In this document: in pieces, positions 47,329-62,500 of the stretch | How positions within the stretch are numbered: the first letter of the stretch is position 1 | How the letters are laid out: every line of letters begins with the position of its first letter | Origin: Ailurus styani | Lineage: Eukaryota > Chordata > Mammalia > Carnivora > Ailuridae | Direction: 5' to 3' | Length of the DNA: 64,000 nt | Assembly: GCA_002007465.1 (NCBI GenBank) | Contig: LNAC01000687.1 | Coordinates: forward strand, 223,783 to 287,782 | Position numbers and translations under genes: made by a program | Notes under the pieces: model-generated | The model's input: the letters and a program-made list of their open reading frames with translations, nothing else | The model's database searches: none | Told to the model about the DNA's origin: nothing

Positions 47329-49839
47329 GTGTCCAGAGAGTCACCCTGGAAGGGAAGACAAATGGCCTGCTACTGCCCAGGGACAGGACAGACAGAAGAG
47401 CAGCCCCTTCTACCCCTAAGCCTCAGCTCCTAAAATGGGACCACCCTAGGAGGACTTCATAGGCCCAGGCTCCCCCCCACCAAGTGCCCTCCCTGCCCTT
47501 CACCTGCACCCCATCCTAGGGCCCACCCCCATTCCGTTCTCTGTCCAGCAAGGCTGCCCCAACCGGTTGGAGAAGGGGGGGAGGTGCCTAACTCAGCAGC
47601 TGTTGTGCACTTGCCTGGAGTGTGCCTGTTGGTCCTGGGGTGGGTGGTCATTCCCCGGGGCACCACACCCCTCACACAGCCACACCCAAGGCAAGACCAC
47701 CCTCAGAGCCTCCTGGGCCCCAGCCATGGGCCACCCTCTGCTATCTCCTCAGAGCAAAAGAGAGCTCGCCTCCTCCTAGGCCGTGGGAAGGAAACGAGGG
47801 GCCAAGAACAACCTGATGCCCCCCCAAGCCAAGTAAGAGGGTACCCCGCAGCCTGAGGCCACTTCAGGAAGCCTGCAGGACCAGAGGGACACGTAGGGTG
47901 GCTCTGAGGCCAGGAGAAGAAGGGTTTGGGCCAGGAGCCTGGGTTAGGGGAGAGATGGGGCTCCCCCTGAGGGCCTGTGCTGACACAGGTACCTCAAGTT
48001 CCATCTCTGCAGGCCTGTTTCCCACCCTTTGATAGGAATGTGGGGCGTCAAAGCTTGAAGGGCCAGGCCAGGCAGGAGCACCCTGTCTGGCTCAGGACAG
48101 GCAGGGCACAGGCCCCCACACCTCCCACACCTCCCCGTCCTCCCTAGCCAACCCCTGTTCACAGGCTCCAGGCTCCCTGAGGCCATTGAGCATCATGGCA
48201 ATTTGGGCAGGAAGCGGCTGCCATGGCAACTGGCGTCCAGGGAGGTGCGCTGCCTGGCAACAGGGGCCACGGCCCAGGTGCTCCCTCCAATGCACTAGAG
48301 CCCCACTTCCCGCCCGTGGACAGGAATTCCGGTCAGTGCCAGGAGCCAACACAGATTCACACCCCACCCTCCTGTGGGCATCCTGATGCCCAGACTTGCT
48401 GCAGAACCCCAGACACCCGAATCTGGGACACTGATTTGCAGGGTTCTTTAAAGACATTAGCCTATCTGTCCCCATTCATGGGAATGCCATCCCAACCATG
48501 GATCCTGAGCATCCTCTCTCCCTCTGAGAGCACCCCTACCCCTTAGGGTGTTCTCCGGCTCCAGGCCACATAGCCAGGACCAGAGGGGGGGTAGTGAAGA
48601 CGGCTTCAGGGAGCTGGGGTCTGCAGGGCCAGGCTCTGAGCCTCCAGCGAGAGGAGACACAACCTGAGTGAAGGTGTGGGTGCATCAGGGAATGTTGGGT
48701 TCCCAGGCTGGGAAGGGAGGTGCCTCAAGGTCACAGGCAGGGGAGCTGGAGCTCCTGTGTCATCGGGGGTGCTCTGAGACCTCCTCAAAGCCACTCAGGG
48801 GTTGCCACTACCTATGGGCCTGACAGCCCAGCCAGGGTGCCCGTGGTAAGACGTGAGGACCTCATCTGGCATTTCCATACGTGGCAGCCACCAGAACCAC
48901 CAGTCTCCATGAGGACTTCTCATTTCCCCATTTAACATTCCTGAGCACCTGCTGGCACTCAGCAGGCTGAGGGACACTGAGGCAGGATGCAGCGCCCCCT
49001 CCCTGGCCCACCCCCTTCCCTGCCCCTCCCCCACAGAGGCCATGGGGGGGGAGCCTTTGCCTGGATTCCCTCCCCCTGGCTGCCTCACCACTGAGGTCCT
49101 CCAAGAAGAATTCCTGGGCCTTCCATTTGAGTTGCCCCCTGCAGGGTACTCTGAACAGAGCACATCTTCACACCCATAAGATTCCAGAGAGGAAGTCTTG
49201 GACGGAGGCTCCTTCCTCCCTCTGCTGGCTGAGAAGTGCCCCCCACCACTTGCCTGGCAGTTTGGGGGAGTGGCCCGGGGGCAGCTCCAGGGGCATCTTT
49301 CCCAGCTCATCCCGGGGCAACACCTGTTGTTACAGGCTACACAGACGCCCCCCCCCCTAGAAACACCGAGGGAGCTCCTGCGGCCGGGGCCACACGTATG
49401 GAGCCTTCTCCAGCCTGTGGTCGGTGCCGGTCACCTCCTCTGTCAATGAGCACCCCTCCCCAGGGGCTTCTGCAGTATATCCACCCCACGTGACAAAGAG
49501 GACAGGAGGAAGACATCTGCACACAAGGGATTTTGACTAACTTCTTCTGACGGAAAGTGGGGACTGGCTTAGCGGCACCACCTGAGTAGAGACAAGCAGA
49601 AAAACAGGGCTTGCTAGGGGACAGCTCGGGGTGACCATCCAACATGGAGGCGAGGCAAATGGCGCTCTACTGATCATGATAGCAGGACAGCAGGGGATCC
49701 AGGGACTCCCCACGCCGTCCCCTATTCCAGACTACAGAATGCGGTGGGTAGACGTTTGCTCAGAGATGGGAGAGACTCCTTCCCGGGGCCTGACATTAAG
49801 ATGCTCCAACAGCTCTTAAAGTTAATGGGGAGAGAAACG

Positions 49840-50110
49840 TGCCAGTCAGCTCTTTCCTGCCTCCTTTATATGCAAGAGTAGAATAAAAAGAAAACCAGTG
49901 TCTAATAGGAAGTCCCAAGACCAAAAAGAAAAAAAAAGCCACAAAGAGAATAAGGAAAATACAGGAAGCAAAAAGTTTCCCTCCCTTCTAAACCCACTGT
50001 ATCCCTAAAACAGAGCAGGATGTTCTAGAAAAAGAATAGGGGGCATTCAGAGAACAATAACGATGTCTTGGCAATTTAAAACATGATTTCTGACATTCAA
50101 AAAACCGCCA
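49840..50110. other. A-rich tract, probably transposon-derived
   Basis: The sequence turns abruptly A-rich (AGAATAAAAAGAAAACCAG, AAAAAGAAAAAAAAAGCCAC, GGCAATTTAAAACATGATTT) on the approach to the L1. The wording suggests a decayed retrotransposon, but I cannot assign a family. Confidence 0.35.
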
Positions 50111-50901
50111 GCCGTGCCTGGCCTGCTCCCAGCAGCACTGAGGACCTTGAGGACTTCCTCAAATTCCCACGGGAAATGCCCTCTGAGCTGATTCTCTCCC
50201 CAGCCCCCCATCCGAAAAGCTTGATGTCAGAGTAAGGTGCTTTCTGGAGACCTGTGAGGTGTCTCATTATTCCCACATGATAGGCCACGACAAAACTCAG
50301 TGGCTAAAATGATCATGATGTAGCCTGGGGCTTGGCGACTTGTTTCGTCCCTCGGAAGCATGCTCGGAGGGGCACAGTGGGCTTGTCCGCCCCTTCGTGC
50401 CTCTGCGGACAGGCTGGAATGACTGAAACTTCTTTCTCCCCATGACCTCTCATCTAATAGCAAGGCCACACCTCTCCAATGGCAGAGGGCCCACAGGGCA
50501 GCAAGAGAGAGAGGTTAAGGCCCAACACCCATGCCCAAGCGATGCTCAAGGTTAGTCCGAAGTCCAGGATGAAGAGAGGGACCCTGTCTCTCAATATGAA
50601 GGGGGCAAAGTCACATTGTAGAGGGGCAAGGGCACTAGGAGGAAAGGGATTTGTGGCCATCTCTACCATGCAAAGACTAGAATCCACCATTCTGAGAGTG
50701 TTACTTCAGGATGGGCTTCCACAGAACAAGGGAGGGCACTGAAGAAGAGGAAGACGTGGACCCAGGACATGTAGCGGCACTGGGGGAAGGGGGGAGCTCT
50801 GCAGCAGCACAGGCCACATCGTGGCCTGTTGGAAAGAAAGGAGGAGAAACAGACCAGAGGTGAATCTGGCTCCAGCCGTGGGTGTGTGCTCAGTAGTCAT
50901 T

Positions 50902-50914
50902 AAAAAGACCTCTG
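50902..50914 (+). repeat. L1 target-site duplication, 5' copy
   Basis: AAAAAGACCTCTG abuts the truncated 5' end of the L1. It is identical to 52751-52763. Confidence 0.85.
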
Positions 50915-51798
50915 TCACAGAACTAGAACAAATAATCCTAAATTTGCATGGAACCACAAAAGACCCTGAATAGCCAAAGCCACCTTGAAAAAGAAGAATA
51001 CAACAGGAGGTATCACAATCTCAGATTTCAAGACTTACTACAAACCTATAGTAATGGAAACAGTGTGGTACTGGGACAAAAATAAACACAGATCAATGGG
51101 ACAGAATAAAAAGCCCAGAAATAAACCCATGGTGATATGGTCAATTGATCTTGGACAAAGCAGGCAAAAATATTCAATGGGGAAAAGGCAGTCTCTTCAA
51201 CAAACGGGGTTGGGAAAATTGGACAGCCACAGGCAAAAGAATGGACCACTTTCTTACTCAGATTCAACATACTCAAAAAATAAAGTCAAAATGGATTAAG
51301 GATTTAAATCTGAGACCTGAAAGCATAAAAATCCTAGAAGAGAGCACAGACAGTTTTTCTGACATTGGCCACAGCAACATTTTTCTAGATAGGTCTCCTG
51401 AGGCAAGGGAAACAAAAGCAAAAATAAACTACTGGGACTACTTCAAAGTAAAATGTTTCTGCACAGAGAAGGGAATAGTCAACAAAACTAAAAGATGACT
51501 TGCTGAATGGGAGAAGATATTTGCAGATGACATCTCTGATGAAGGGTTCGCATCCAAAATATATAAAGAACTTCCAAAACTCAACACCTCAAAACCAAAT
51601 AATCCAATTTAAAATGGGCAGAAGACATGAGCAGACATTTCTCCAAAGAAGACATGCAGACGGCCAAGAGACACATGAAAAGATGCTAAACATCCCTCAT
51701 CAGGAAATACAAATCAAAGCTACAAGATATCACCCCACACCTGTCAGAATGACTAACCATCAACACAAGGAACAACAGGTGTTGGCAAGGTGTGGAGA

Positions 51799-51814
51799 AA
51801 AAGGAACCCTTGTG
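51799..51814 (+). repeat. SINE target-site duplication, 5' copy
   Basis: AAAAGGAACCCTTGTG. The 3' copy at 52083-52098 (AAAAGGAACCATCGTG) matches 14 of 16 bases. L1 sequence resumes in register after the 3' copy. Confidence 0.8.
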
Positions 51815-51941
51815 AGATGCCTGGGTGACTTGGTCAGTTAAGCGTCTGCCTTCAGCTCTGGTCCTAGGATCGAGTCCTGCATCGGGCTCCCTGCTCAGTG
51901 GGGAGTCTGCTTCTCCCTCTCCTTCTGCCCTTGCTCTTGCT

Positions 51942-51945
<4 letters not shown>

Positions 51946-51986
<41 letters not shown>
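51946..51986. repeat. (CT)n microsatellite within the SINE
   Basis: An uninterrupted CT run of about 20 units lies in the pyrimidine-rich part of the SINE. Confidence 0.9.
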
Positions 51987-51991
<5 letters not shown>

Positions 51992-52002
51992 TAAATAAAA
52001 TC

Positions 52003-52082
52003 CTTGGAAGGAAGGGAGAAGGAAGGAAAGAAGGAAGGACAGAAGGAAGGACGGAAGGAAGGTAGATAGGTAGGTAGGGAGG
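52003..52082. repeat. (GGAA)n / (GGTA)n microsatellite at SINE tail
   Basis: GAAGGAAGGACAGAAGGAAG-type units followed by TAGGTAGGTAGG, grown from the SINE tail. Confidence 0.85.
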
Positions 52083-52750
52083 AAAAGGAACCATCGTGCA
52101 CATTTGGTGGGAATGCAAACTGGTGCAGCCACTGTGGAAAACAGTATGGGGTTTCCTCAAAAACTTAAAAATAGATCTACTTTATGATCCAGTAGTTCCA
52201 CCACTGTGTATTTACCCAAAGTATACAAAAACACCAATTAGAAAAAGGTACATGCCCGCTATGTTTACTGCAGCATTATTTACAATAGCCAACATAGGGA
52301 AGCAGCCCCGTCATCCATTGACAGATGAATGGATAAAGAAGACGTGGTATGTATATACCACAGAATATTACTCCAGCCATAAAAAAAGAGTGAACTCTTG
52401 CTATTTGCAACATGGATGGAGCCAAAGTGTATAATGCTAAGTGAAATAAGCCAGCCAGAAAAAGACAAATGCCATTTGATTTCAGCCATACATGGAATTT
52501 AAGAAACAAAACAAATGAACAAAGAAAACAAGAAAGAAACCAAAAAAAAAACCACTCTTAACTACAGAGAACAAAGAGCTGGTCAGCAGAGGGGAGGTGG
52601 CGGCGGCAGGGGGAACTAGGTGAAAGGGATTAAGAGCACACTTGGCATGATTAGCACAAAGTACCGGGTAGAATTGTTGAATCACTGTATTGTACACCCA
52701 AAACTAACATCACAGTGTATGTGAACTATACTGGAATTAAAATAAAAAAA

Positions 52751-52763
52751 AAAAAGACCTCTG
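52751..52763 (+). repeat. L1 target-site duplication, 3' copy
   Basis: AAAAAGACCTCTG follows the L1 poly(A) tail and is identical to the 5' copy. Confidence 0.85.
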
Positions 52764-52784
52764 AAATACTGAAGAGCAATCCTG

Positions 52785-52928
52785 CATCTGGTTCCATCGC
52801 TTAACAGTGGTGTGACCTTGGGCAAATGACCTGGTGTCTTCGTGCCTCAGTGTCCCCACCCATAAAGAGGACAATTACTGTCCTTATAGAACAATGCATT
52901 AAAGTAAATGTTCAATAAATAATTTTGT
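52785..52928 (+). mobile_element. MIR element
   Basis: GTGTGACCTTGGGCAAATGA, GTGCCTCAGTGTCCCCACCC, GGACAATTACTG, CATTAAAGTAAATG and TTCAATAAATAA follow the forward MIR order from core to 3' end. It sits just downstream of the L1. Confidence 0.75.
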
Positions 52929-53014
52929 AAAAAATAAAATCCCAAAGATGGGTTAGGTACAAAAGCCAGGCTGTGGGATGAGCTCTTCAGTGTGAAGGTG
53001 GTGGGGGGAGAGAG

Positions 53015-53255
53015 NNNNNNNNNNNNNNNNNNNNNNNNNNNNNNNNNNNNNNNNNNNNNNNNNNNNNNNNNNNNNNNNNNNNNNNNNNNNNNNNNNNNNN
53101 NNNNNNNNNNNNNNNNNNNNNNNNNNNNNNNNNNNNNNNNNNNNNNNNNNNNNNNNNNNNNNNNNNNNNNNNNNNNNNNNNNNNNNNNNNNNNNNNNNNN
53201 NNNNNNNNNNNNNNNNNNNNNNNNNNNNNNNNNNNNNNNNNNNNNNNNNNNNNNN
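53015..53255. other. Assembly gap (241 N)
   Basis: A run of 241 N about 470 bases upstream of the CCDC188 start codon. The left flank is G-rich (GGTGGTGGGGGGAGAGAG). The gap may hide 5' UTR or promoter sequence of CCDC188. Apparent open frames across it are artefacts. Confidence 0.99.
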
Positions 53256-56290
<3,035 letters not shown>

Positions 56291-56869
56291 GCGGAGAAGG
56301 GTGGAGGCGGGGTCTGTCCTGAGGGCTGGGCCTGCTGCTGGACATATAGTCGTGACACACACGGCGTGTGAGCTTGTTTCCATGGAAACGGGGGGAGGCA
56401 CGGGCAGGAGGTTTTGCCGCCTTCTGAGGCCAATCTCGCATCCAGGTTTCCTCAGGGGGGTGCCCCTTCCTTAGCATCCATATGCCCCACCTGCCTGCTG
56501 GGCAGGGAAGCCCCCAGCCCACCTGGGGGCCACCAGGGAGGGCTCTGAGCAGAGGGTGTCGCAAGACGGTCTCCGCTGAAAGTGAGGACCACCAGGGGTC
56601 CTCGGGCCTCATCCCTGGGGCCAGGCCCAATCAGTGGACCTCGGGGATCAGGTTCTCAGCCCTGAATCCACTGACCCACCAACTTCGCACCCCCCATTTA
56701 ACCTTCCAACCCTATCTGGCCAACCAGCCCACCCTTCCCACACTCCACCGGCCACTCCCCCACCTCCCACTCCTGTCCCCTCCCCAACCTAGGATCCCTG
56801 TCCAATCCAGCCTCCTGGCACTGCCCCAAGGCTCGGAGGACAGGGGGACCACGTTGGTGGACAGACTTG

Positions 56870-59553
56870 TGGAGGTAAACACCAAAAATTTTATTTAGGG
56901 CATTAAATTGGGGCGGGGGAAATACCTTTGAGAACAATAGAGAATAGCTCTGTGGCTCGCTCAACCCCAAGTGGGAGAATTAGAGGCACCGCCCAGGCAG
57001 GAAAAGGGCCAGCCCAGAGCCCCGCCCTGCCCCTGGGGGCGTCCAGGCCCCTGCGGGCTGGCAGGGACTGCAGGGCAAGGGGCAGCAGGGCCCTCTGAGT
57101 TCCCCCAGGTGCCACATCTCAGAATGAAAGAGTGAAGACTGCCGGACAGGGCTGGGCAGAACGGTCACCAGGAACACACTGGATGGCAGGGTCTCCTCCC
57201 CGCCCTGGCAGGGCCCCAATGGCTCACCAGGCTGGCGGCTCCAAGAGGTTAAGGCATCTGTTCATGTGCTGGGTGTGGGGAGGAGGGAGTGCAGCGACCT
57301 GCAGGGGCAACCTGAGACCCCCACCCCAGCCCAACCCGCAGAGGCCTGGGCTCCCTGGGGAGGAAGCAGCGTCTAAAGTGCTCGGTCAGGCAGGGGAGGG
57401 CGGGGTGCTGGTCCCAGTAGCTCCAGGGCCCCTGCCTGGGGAGTGGGACCCCCCGCAGCAGGTGGGGACTTCCTGAGGTGGGTGGGCGCAGGGTCACAAG
57501 CCCCAGCGGGCTGGGAGTCAGTCTAGGTGCGGCTGGTGGAGAGAGGACCCCCAGCCCCCGGCCCAGGGTCGTGGCTGCCTGGCTTCCTGGGCTGTCCTCT
57601 CGGGCCCCAGAGCTGCCTACTTGGTGTCCCGCTCAGGCCCCGAGAGACTGGGGAAAAGGCTGGAGGCGGCTGAGTGCAGACGGCACATAGCGCCTCGGGG
57701 GGGTACCCCAGCGGCCGGACTCCAGGGGGCCCGCAGCGGCGGGCGGTCCTCGGGGAGGCCAAGGTGGCACAGGTGCAGACCGGGGGGCACCCTGGGCTGG
57801 CCTCGCCGGCCCCATCCACGGCTGCAGGTGCCGATCCGCCCCCTGGGGGCCGCAGCGTCCCGTGAGAGAGAAGCAGAAAGGTGGAGGTCAGCATGGGGCA
57901 GAGCTGCCCAGGGCAGGGTCTGAGGCCCAGCTAGCCTCCTGCGTTAGGCCAGCCCCCGCCCCAGACCCCCCAGTCTTTGCCCTGGCTGTCTCAGCCCTAA
58001 AGAGCCATGGATTCCCAGTGCCCCCACCCCCAACATCTGGCAGCAGGGGCGTGGGGGTAGGGGAGCTCAGGCGGCCAAGAGGATGAGTTCCAGTGAGTGC
58101 AGCTGCAGGAGGCAGCAACGGCCCCCACAGGGCCCTCAGCCAACGGGTGGCCCCCTGTGCACCCCCTACTCCATCTCCCCCAAAAGCTCTTGGGTTCCCA
58201 GGGGGTCCTGGGGCGGCCACAACCCCAACCTTTCTCCAAATGCCCTGTTAACCACCAGGGATGCCGCAGACCCACGGGAGCCTCATGCTGGTCAGCCGAA
58301 GACCCATCGGCCAGCCCCCACCTCCCAAGCTTCCAACTCAGCTTAAGTCAGTGAAAAAAAACCCATGAAGAACGCCCGTATCTCTGGCCAATGCTTCTCC
58401 CAGAGCCTGACCCACTCTGCTCCCTGTCCCCAGAGCCCTCGCATTGCAGCAACAGCCCTAGCCTTGCTCAAGGAAAGGATCGAAATGACTCTTTTTCTTT
58501 TTTTAATAAAATTATAGATATATAGATGTAGATATAAAAACATAAAACAGACACAACGCAAGCGGACGCTGCCGTGTGCTTACTCTCGGGTCCCTGGCGC
58601 CAGGCGGAACTCGGACCCCAGCCCCCGTGGGCTTCCCACGAGGGTGCCGAGGCTCCTGCGGGGCCTGGACTTGGCATGCCTTGGGGTAGGGAATCTCCAG
58701 TTTGGCAGGGAGAGGACTCCTGGTCTCATGAGCCCCCTGTGGCAGCGTCCGGCCCGTGCCTGCTCCCACCTGCCCCCCGGTCGCCTCCCACAAGAGCATA
58801 AAGCAGAGGTTAAGGCTTCAATGAAAGCGAGTTTCCCGGCAGTGGGAGCAGCGGGGGCCCGAGCATTAACACATGGGACGTGGCATGGCAGCTCAGCGCA
58901 CAGACACAGGGACGCACCCACCAGCTGGGTGAGACAGGACACACGGAGCCAGGACCCCACCCCCAGCTGGCTGTCTGTCTGTGCCTCGTCCACCTGTCTG
59001 TCAGAACCCAGAGCAATCCCAGAGCTGGGTGCCTGTAGGCTGGGGCTGGACTCCCCGAAGAAGGACTGGCCTGGCCAAGCTACAAGCTTCCAGCGGGTCC
59101 CTGAAAGGCAACGAGTTAGGAGCAGCCGGGGGGTGGGGCCTCGGTCCAGTACGGCCAGGGACCCAGGCCTCTCTGTCCGTCTCTGGGCCACGGTGTCCCC
59201 ATCTGTGAGGGGAGTAGGTGGGGACCAGCCTGGGGACATCCTCAGGGGCACGGATGCAGCGGGTGCAGAAGTGGCCCACACCCCCTGGCCGCTCCCACCT
59301 GTGGAGCAGGGGCACCGACCCACAGACCCCGCAGCCTGGCGGCCCCTGGCCCGGCTGCACCCTGCCGAGCAGACGGGTGGATGGACAGGTGGAGGAAGAG
59401 GGACAGGCTTGTGGAGGCGTGGTCTCTTCCGCTGATGTGTCCACACCAGGCCTGGGCCTCCTGGTCTCCCGGGGCAGAGAAGTCGGGAGGGGAGGGCAGC
59501 CGCTGGGGGTCCTGGTCCCCGGGGCTCCACGGCGGATGGATGGCAGTCAGTCC
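56870..59553 (-). other. ZDHHC8: ZDHHC8 3' UTR (inferred)
   Basis: Minus-strand sequence downstream of the ZDHHC8 stop, about 2.7 kb, ends near the AATAAA at 56,890-56,895. That length agrees with my recollection of a long human ZDHHC8 3' UTR (about 2.5 kb). It contains an AU-rich stretch at 58,485-58,555 with a minus-strand ATTAAA at 58502-58507, a possible proximal poly(A) site. Open frames within are not credible genes. Confidence 0.6.
56890..56895 (-). terminator. Poly(A) signal AATAAA, presumed distal site of ZDHHC8
   Basis: Plus-strand TTTATT reads AATAAA on the minus strand. Cleavage would fall near 56,860-56,880. It is the first perfect signal far enough downstream of the stop to give the expected UTR length. 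Confidence 0.55.
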
Positions 59554-62500
59554 TCACACTGAGATCTCGTACGTGGTCCCACCCACGCCGGACACCTTCT
59601 TAACCAGTGTGTGCCGGGCAGGGCTGGCGGAGGGCCCCAGGGGGCCAGCAGCAGGCCCCAGGCGGGCCAGGCCTGGGGACTGCCCGTTAAGCTTACTTGG
59701 GGGGGTCTTCAGCTGAGGGTGGTCCCTGCATCAAAACAAGCACACACACGCACACACACAGTGAACGCGGGACCACGGCATGACAGAGGCCAGCGGAGGC
59801 AGCGGGACAGGTGACGCAGACGCAGACACAGCTCAGGGCGGCCCCTGCCTCTGAGCTCAGAAGGGCCCACCTGGAGAATGGGGTGCACAGCCTGCAGGGG
59901 GGGGGCTATGTTGCCACAGGACAGACAGATGTCGGCACGGCCATCATCCCCCTCCCAGGTCCCTCGGTCCCTCCCACTGGCACCGATCCCAGAGCACAGG
60001 GAGGCCGGAGGGACGCTGGCCAAGGCCCCAGGCCCTGCACTGTCCTGGTGCCCCAAGCTAGGGAGCCCAGGGGTGCCTCTGCGGCTCCTTCCCTGCTCTC
60101 TCCTAGGAAAACGAGAGGCTGTCTTTCTGCCTTCTAGCCTGCCCAGTATGACCAACAGCATTTCTGATGACATTGCCCAAACACTCCTGAGAGTGGGCGC
60201 CCCTCCCTCCTGTGACTGCCACCCACCTCACTGTGCAGCTGCCACCCACTGGGCTGGTTACAGCCGCAACAGGGGCCTCCTCGCTGAGCCCGTACTCAAG
60301 GAGGCAGAGGGAACGCTCTGACAATAGCCACACACCCCAGGCACTCAGCTCATGTACTTGGACCTGGCCCTGGGAGGCAGCCAGCCCAGCTTCCTATTAC
60401 CCACCTGCCAGGAGCCTGGAACCAGCCTGCCCCTCTGGGCCTCAATTTCCCCATCTCTGAGCAAGGAAGCCCTTACTTCCTAGGGCTGTGAGCACCCAGG
60501 GCAGCATGTCCTGCTGCGGGATGATGTCCCCCAGACTCAGCCTCCTGGACCGACACCGTCTCCAGGGAAAGAAGCCCCGGGTACCCCTCCACTCAGTTGC
60601 ACCTGCTGCAGGAGAATGTGCAGTGCTTGGCTCAAGGTGCAAATTCTCCTGGCACACTGTCCTCGGACGTGTCCTTGGAGCTGGGCAACCCTCACAGTCT
60701 GACTGGGAGCCTCCAAAGAGGGTGAGGCTCTCCCTGCCCACCCCCGTAGGCAGCCACTGGCTTCCCAGACAACCCCCGCATGCTCAGCCAAGAGGCCCCA
60801 CAGGCGGCCGGACACCTGAGTTCTGCTGGGAAGCCCCCCGGCCCCAGCACCCACCTCTGCACGGCCAGCGAAGGTGGCGACTCCGGGAGGTCCGTGTGGA
60901 TGAAGGCGACAGCTTTGGGGCCTGCATAGGAGGGTGAGCGGGGCGTGCTGGGTGGGGAAGGGGGGCCCTGGCGCACAGGGGACCTGTGAGAGCCGCTGCC
61001 GGGCCGAGGCCCGGGGGCGTTGTTGTTGGCCAGGTCAGCCTGCAGGGAGGAGGAGGAGGTCCGCGGGGCCCGGCTCACGGCGCTGGACAGCGAGGACAGC
61101 GAAGTCTGCAGCGCGGGGTTGCGGGCACCGCCAAAGCCGGGCCCTGCCACTAGGTCATCTCGGGAGCCGTAGCGCAGGGTGGGGCCGCGGGGGCCCTCAG
61201 ACAGCACGCTGGCCTGCTGCAGGCTGTAGGAGCTGGGCGCGTCGTAGACGCCCGAGTCGCCGAAGAGCGAGTCGGCCTGGGAGCGCAGCAGCCGTTCCCG
61301 CTCTTCTCTGTCCTTGCGCTCCTGGATGGAGGCCATGATGGTCCTGGACAGGTTGTCGTAGCGCACAGGTGAGGGCTCCCGCGGCCGGGGGCCCAGCACC
61401 GGGCTGAAGCTACGGGGTGGGGGCCGCGGCGGGTCACCCACCGCCCCCGGGTGCAGGTAGGGCGAACGGTAGCTGGCCACGCCAGCCGAGGGGTGGGCCG
61501 GGCACGTGTGGCCACTGGGAGAGCCCGGATTGAGCAGGCTGTCATAGGACAGGCTGCCGTTGCGGTTGGGCAGCGCGTGGGGGGCGAAGATGCCGCGGTG
61601 GGGCGTGGGGGGCCCGCCCTCGGAGCGCAGAGGCTGCAGGGCCACGTGGTCCCCAGCTCTCCGGCTTGCCGCCTTGAGGCTCAGGGAGCGCAAGGCACCC
61701 GAAAAGGTGTCGGCAGCGCTGAGTGGCGGGGACGGTGGGTAGGCAGCGTGCAAGCCTCCGGACGTGTAGTCAGGGAGGTCCAGGCTGGGCTCGGATGCAA
61801 AGTCCAGGCTGTGGATGCTGTCCTCTCCCAGCGTCAGGGAGTCGGGGCCCGGGACCTGTGGGGAGCGGGGTCACACGTCTATGACGGCCGGGCCACCAGG
61901 TGCTCTGTGCCACCCCCCAAGAAGCTACAATCTCGGTGACCCGTGCAACCGACCAGCTGTTCCCGGAAGTTCTCCATCCCCTAACCACCTCCTCCTTGCC
62001 CACCACAGAAGCAAGCGGGGGACAGGGGAGAACAGAGCATCCAGACGCTGCCTCCCCAGGGAAGGCTAGGCACCCCTCTCCTGCTCCTACTTCTCCACAG
62101 ACGAGGAGGGGGCCGCGGGGACAGCCTCAGGAGCTGCGCCTTGAGGAGCTACTGTAACAACCCCCAGAGGCCCAGAATCCTCTCCCGGGCACCTTGCGGC
62201 CGAGGACTGCAGTGGTGGCCACACAAGAGCAGAGCTGGCTACCGCGTCTATCCAGGCCAGGCCACTCGGAGCCCGCATGGGGCAGGGCCTCCCGGGGAGG
62301 AGCTGGGGGACAGCCACAGCAAAGGGGAGGAGGGGTCTTGCTGAGTTTCCATGAACCGAGGCATGCGGGCACAGGTGGCGCCGGGGGTGAGAGTCTGCAG
62401 AAACTCAAAACCCAGAGGGGGTACTGGTAGGGACGAATGTGCCCTCAGGGTACTTGGGCCAGAATCCTTGTGGGATCCAGGACAATCCCGGCAAGATGAG

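Larger units (their letters stand above)
51815..52082 (+). mobile_element. Carnivore tRNA-Lys SINE nested in L1
   Basis: GCCTGGGTGACTTGGTCAGT, B-box GGATCGAGTCC, GGGCTCCCTGCTCAGTGGGG, then a pure (CT)n microsatellite and the tail AAATAAATAAAATCC. The tail is extended by about 75 bases of GGAA/GGTA repeats. The target-site duplications show it landed in the L1 afterwards. Confidence 0.92.
50915..52750 (+). mobile_element. 5'-truncated L1 (carnivore LINE-1), interrupted by a SINE
   Basis: The plus-oriented L1 begins inside the 3' end of ORF2 and runs through the carnivore-type 3' UTR (a segment GAATCACTGTATTGTACACC, then AACTATACTGGAATTAAAAT) to a poly(A) tail. It is bounded by a perfect 13-base duplication (50902-50914 and 52751-52763). 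ORF2 remnants are truncated and frame-broken, so it cannot mobilise itself. A Can-SINE is inserted at about 51,815-52,082. Excluding it, the L1 is about 1.55 kb of a normal 6 kb. Confidence 0.92.

Noticed and set aside
50985..51841. Short plus-strand frames with L1-like residues
   Set aside because: Fragments of a truncated, frame-broken L1 ORF2; reported as a mobile element, not as genes.
1..53000. An exon structure for LINC00896 or another lncRNA
   Set aside because: Human has an lncRNA in the syntenic interval, but lncRNA exons cannot be recognised from one genome without transcript data.
57132..57923. Open frames in the ZDHHC8 3' UTR
   Set aside because: Short, GC-driven and without domains; the region is better explained as untranslated sequence.
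60934..61338. Plus-strand frames opposite the large ZDHHC8 exon
   Set aside because: Antisense shadows of a CpG-rich coding exon.
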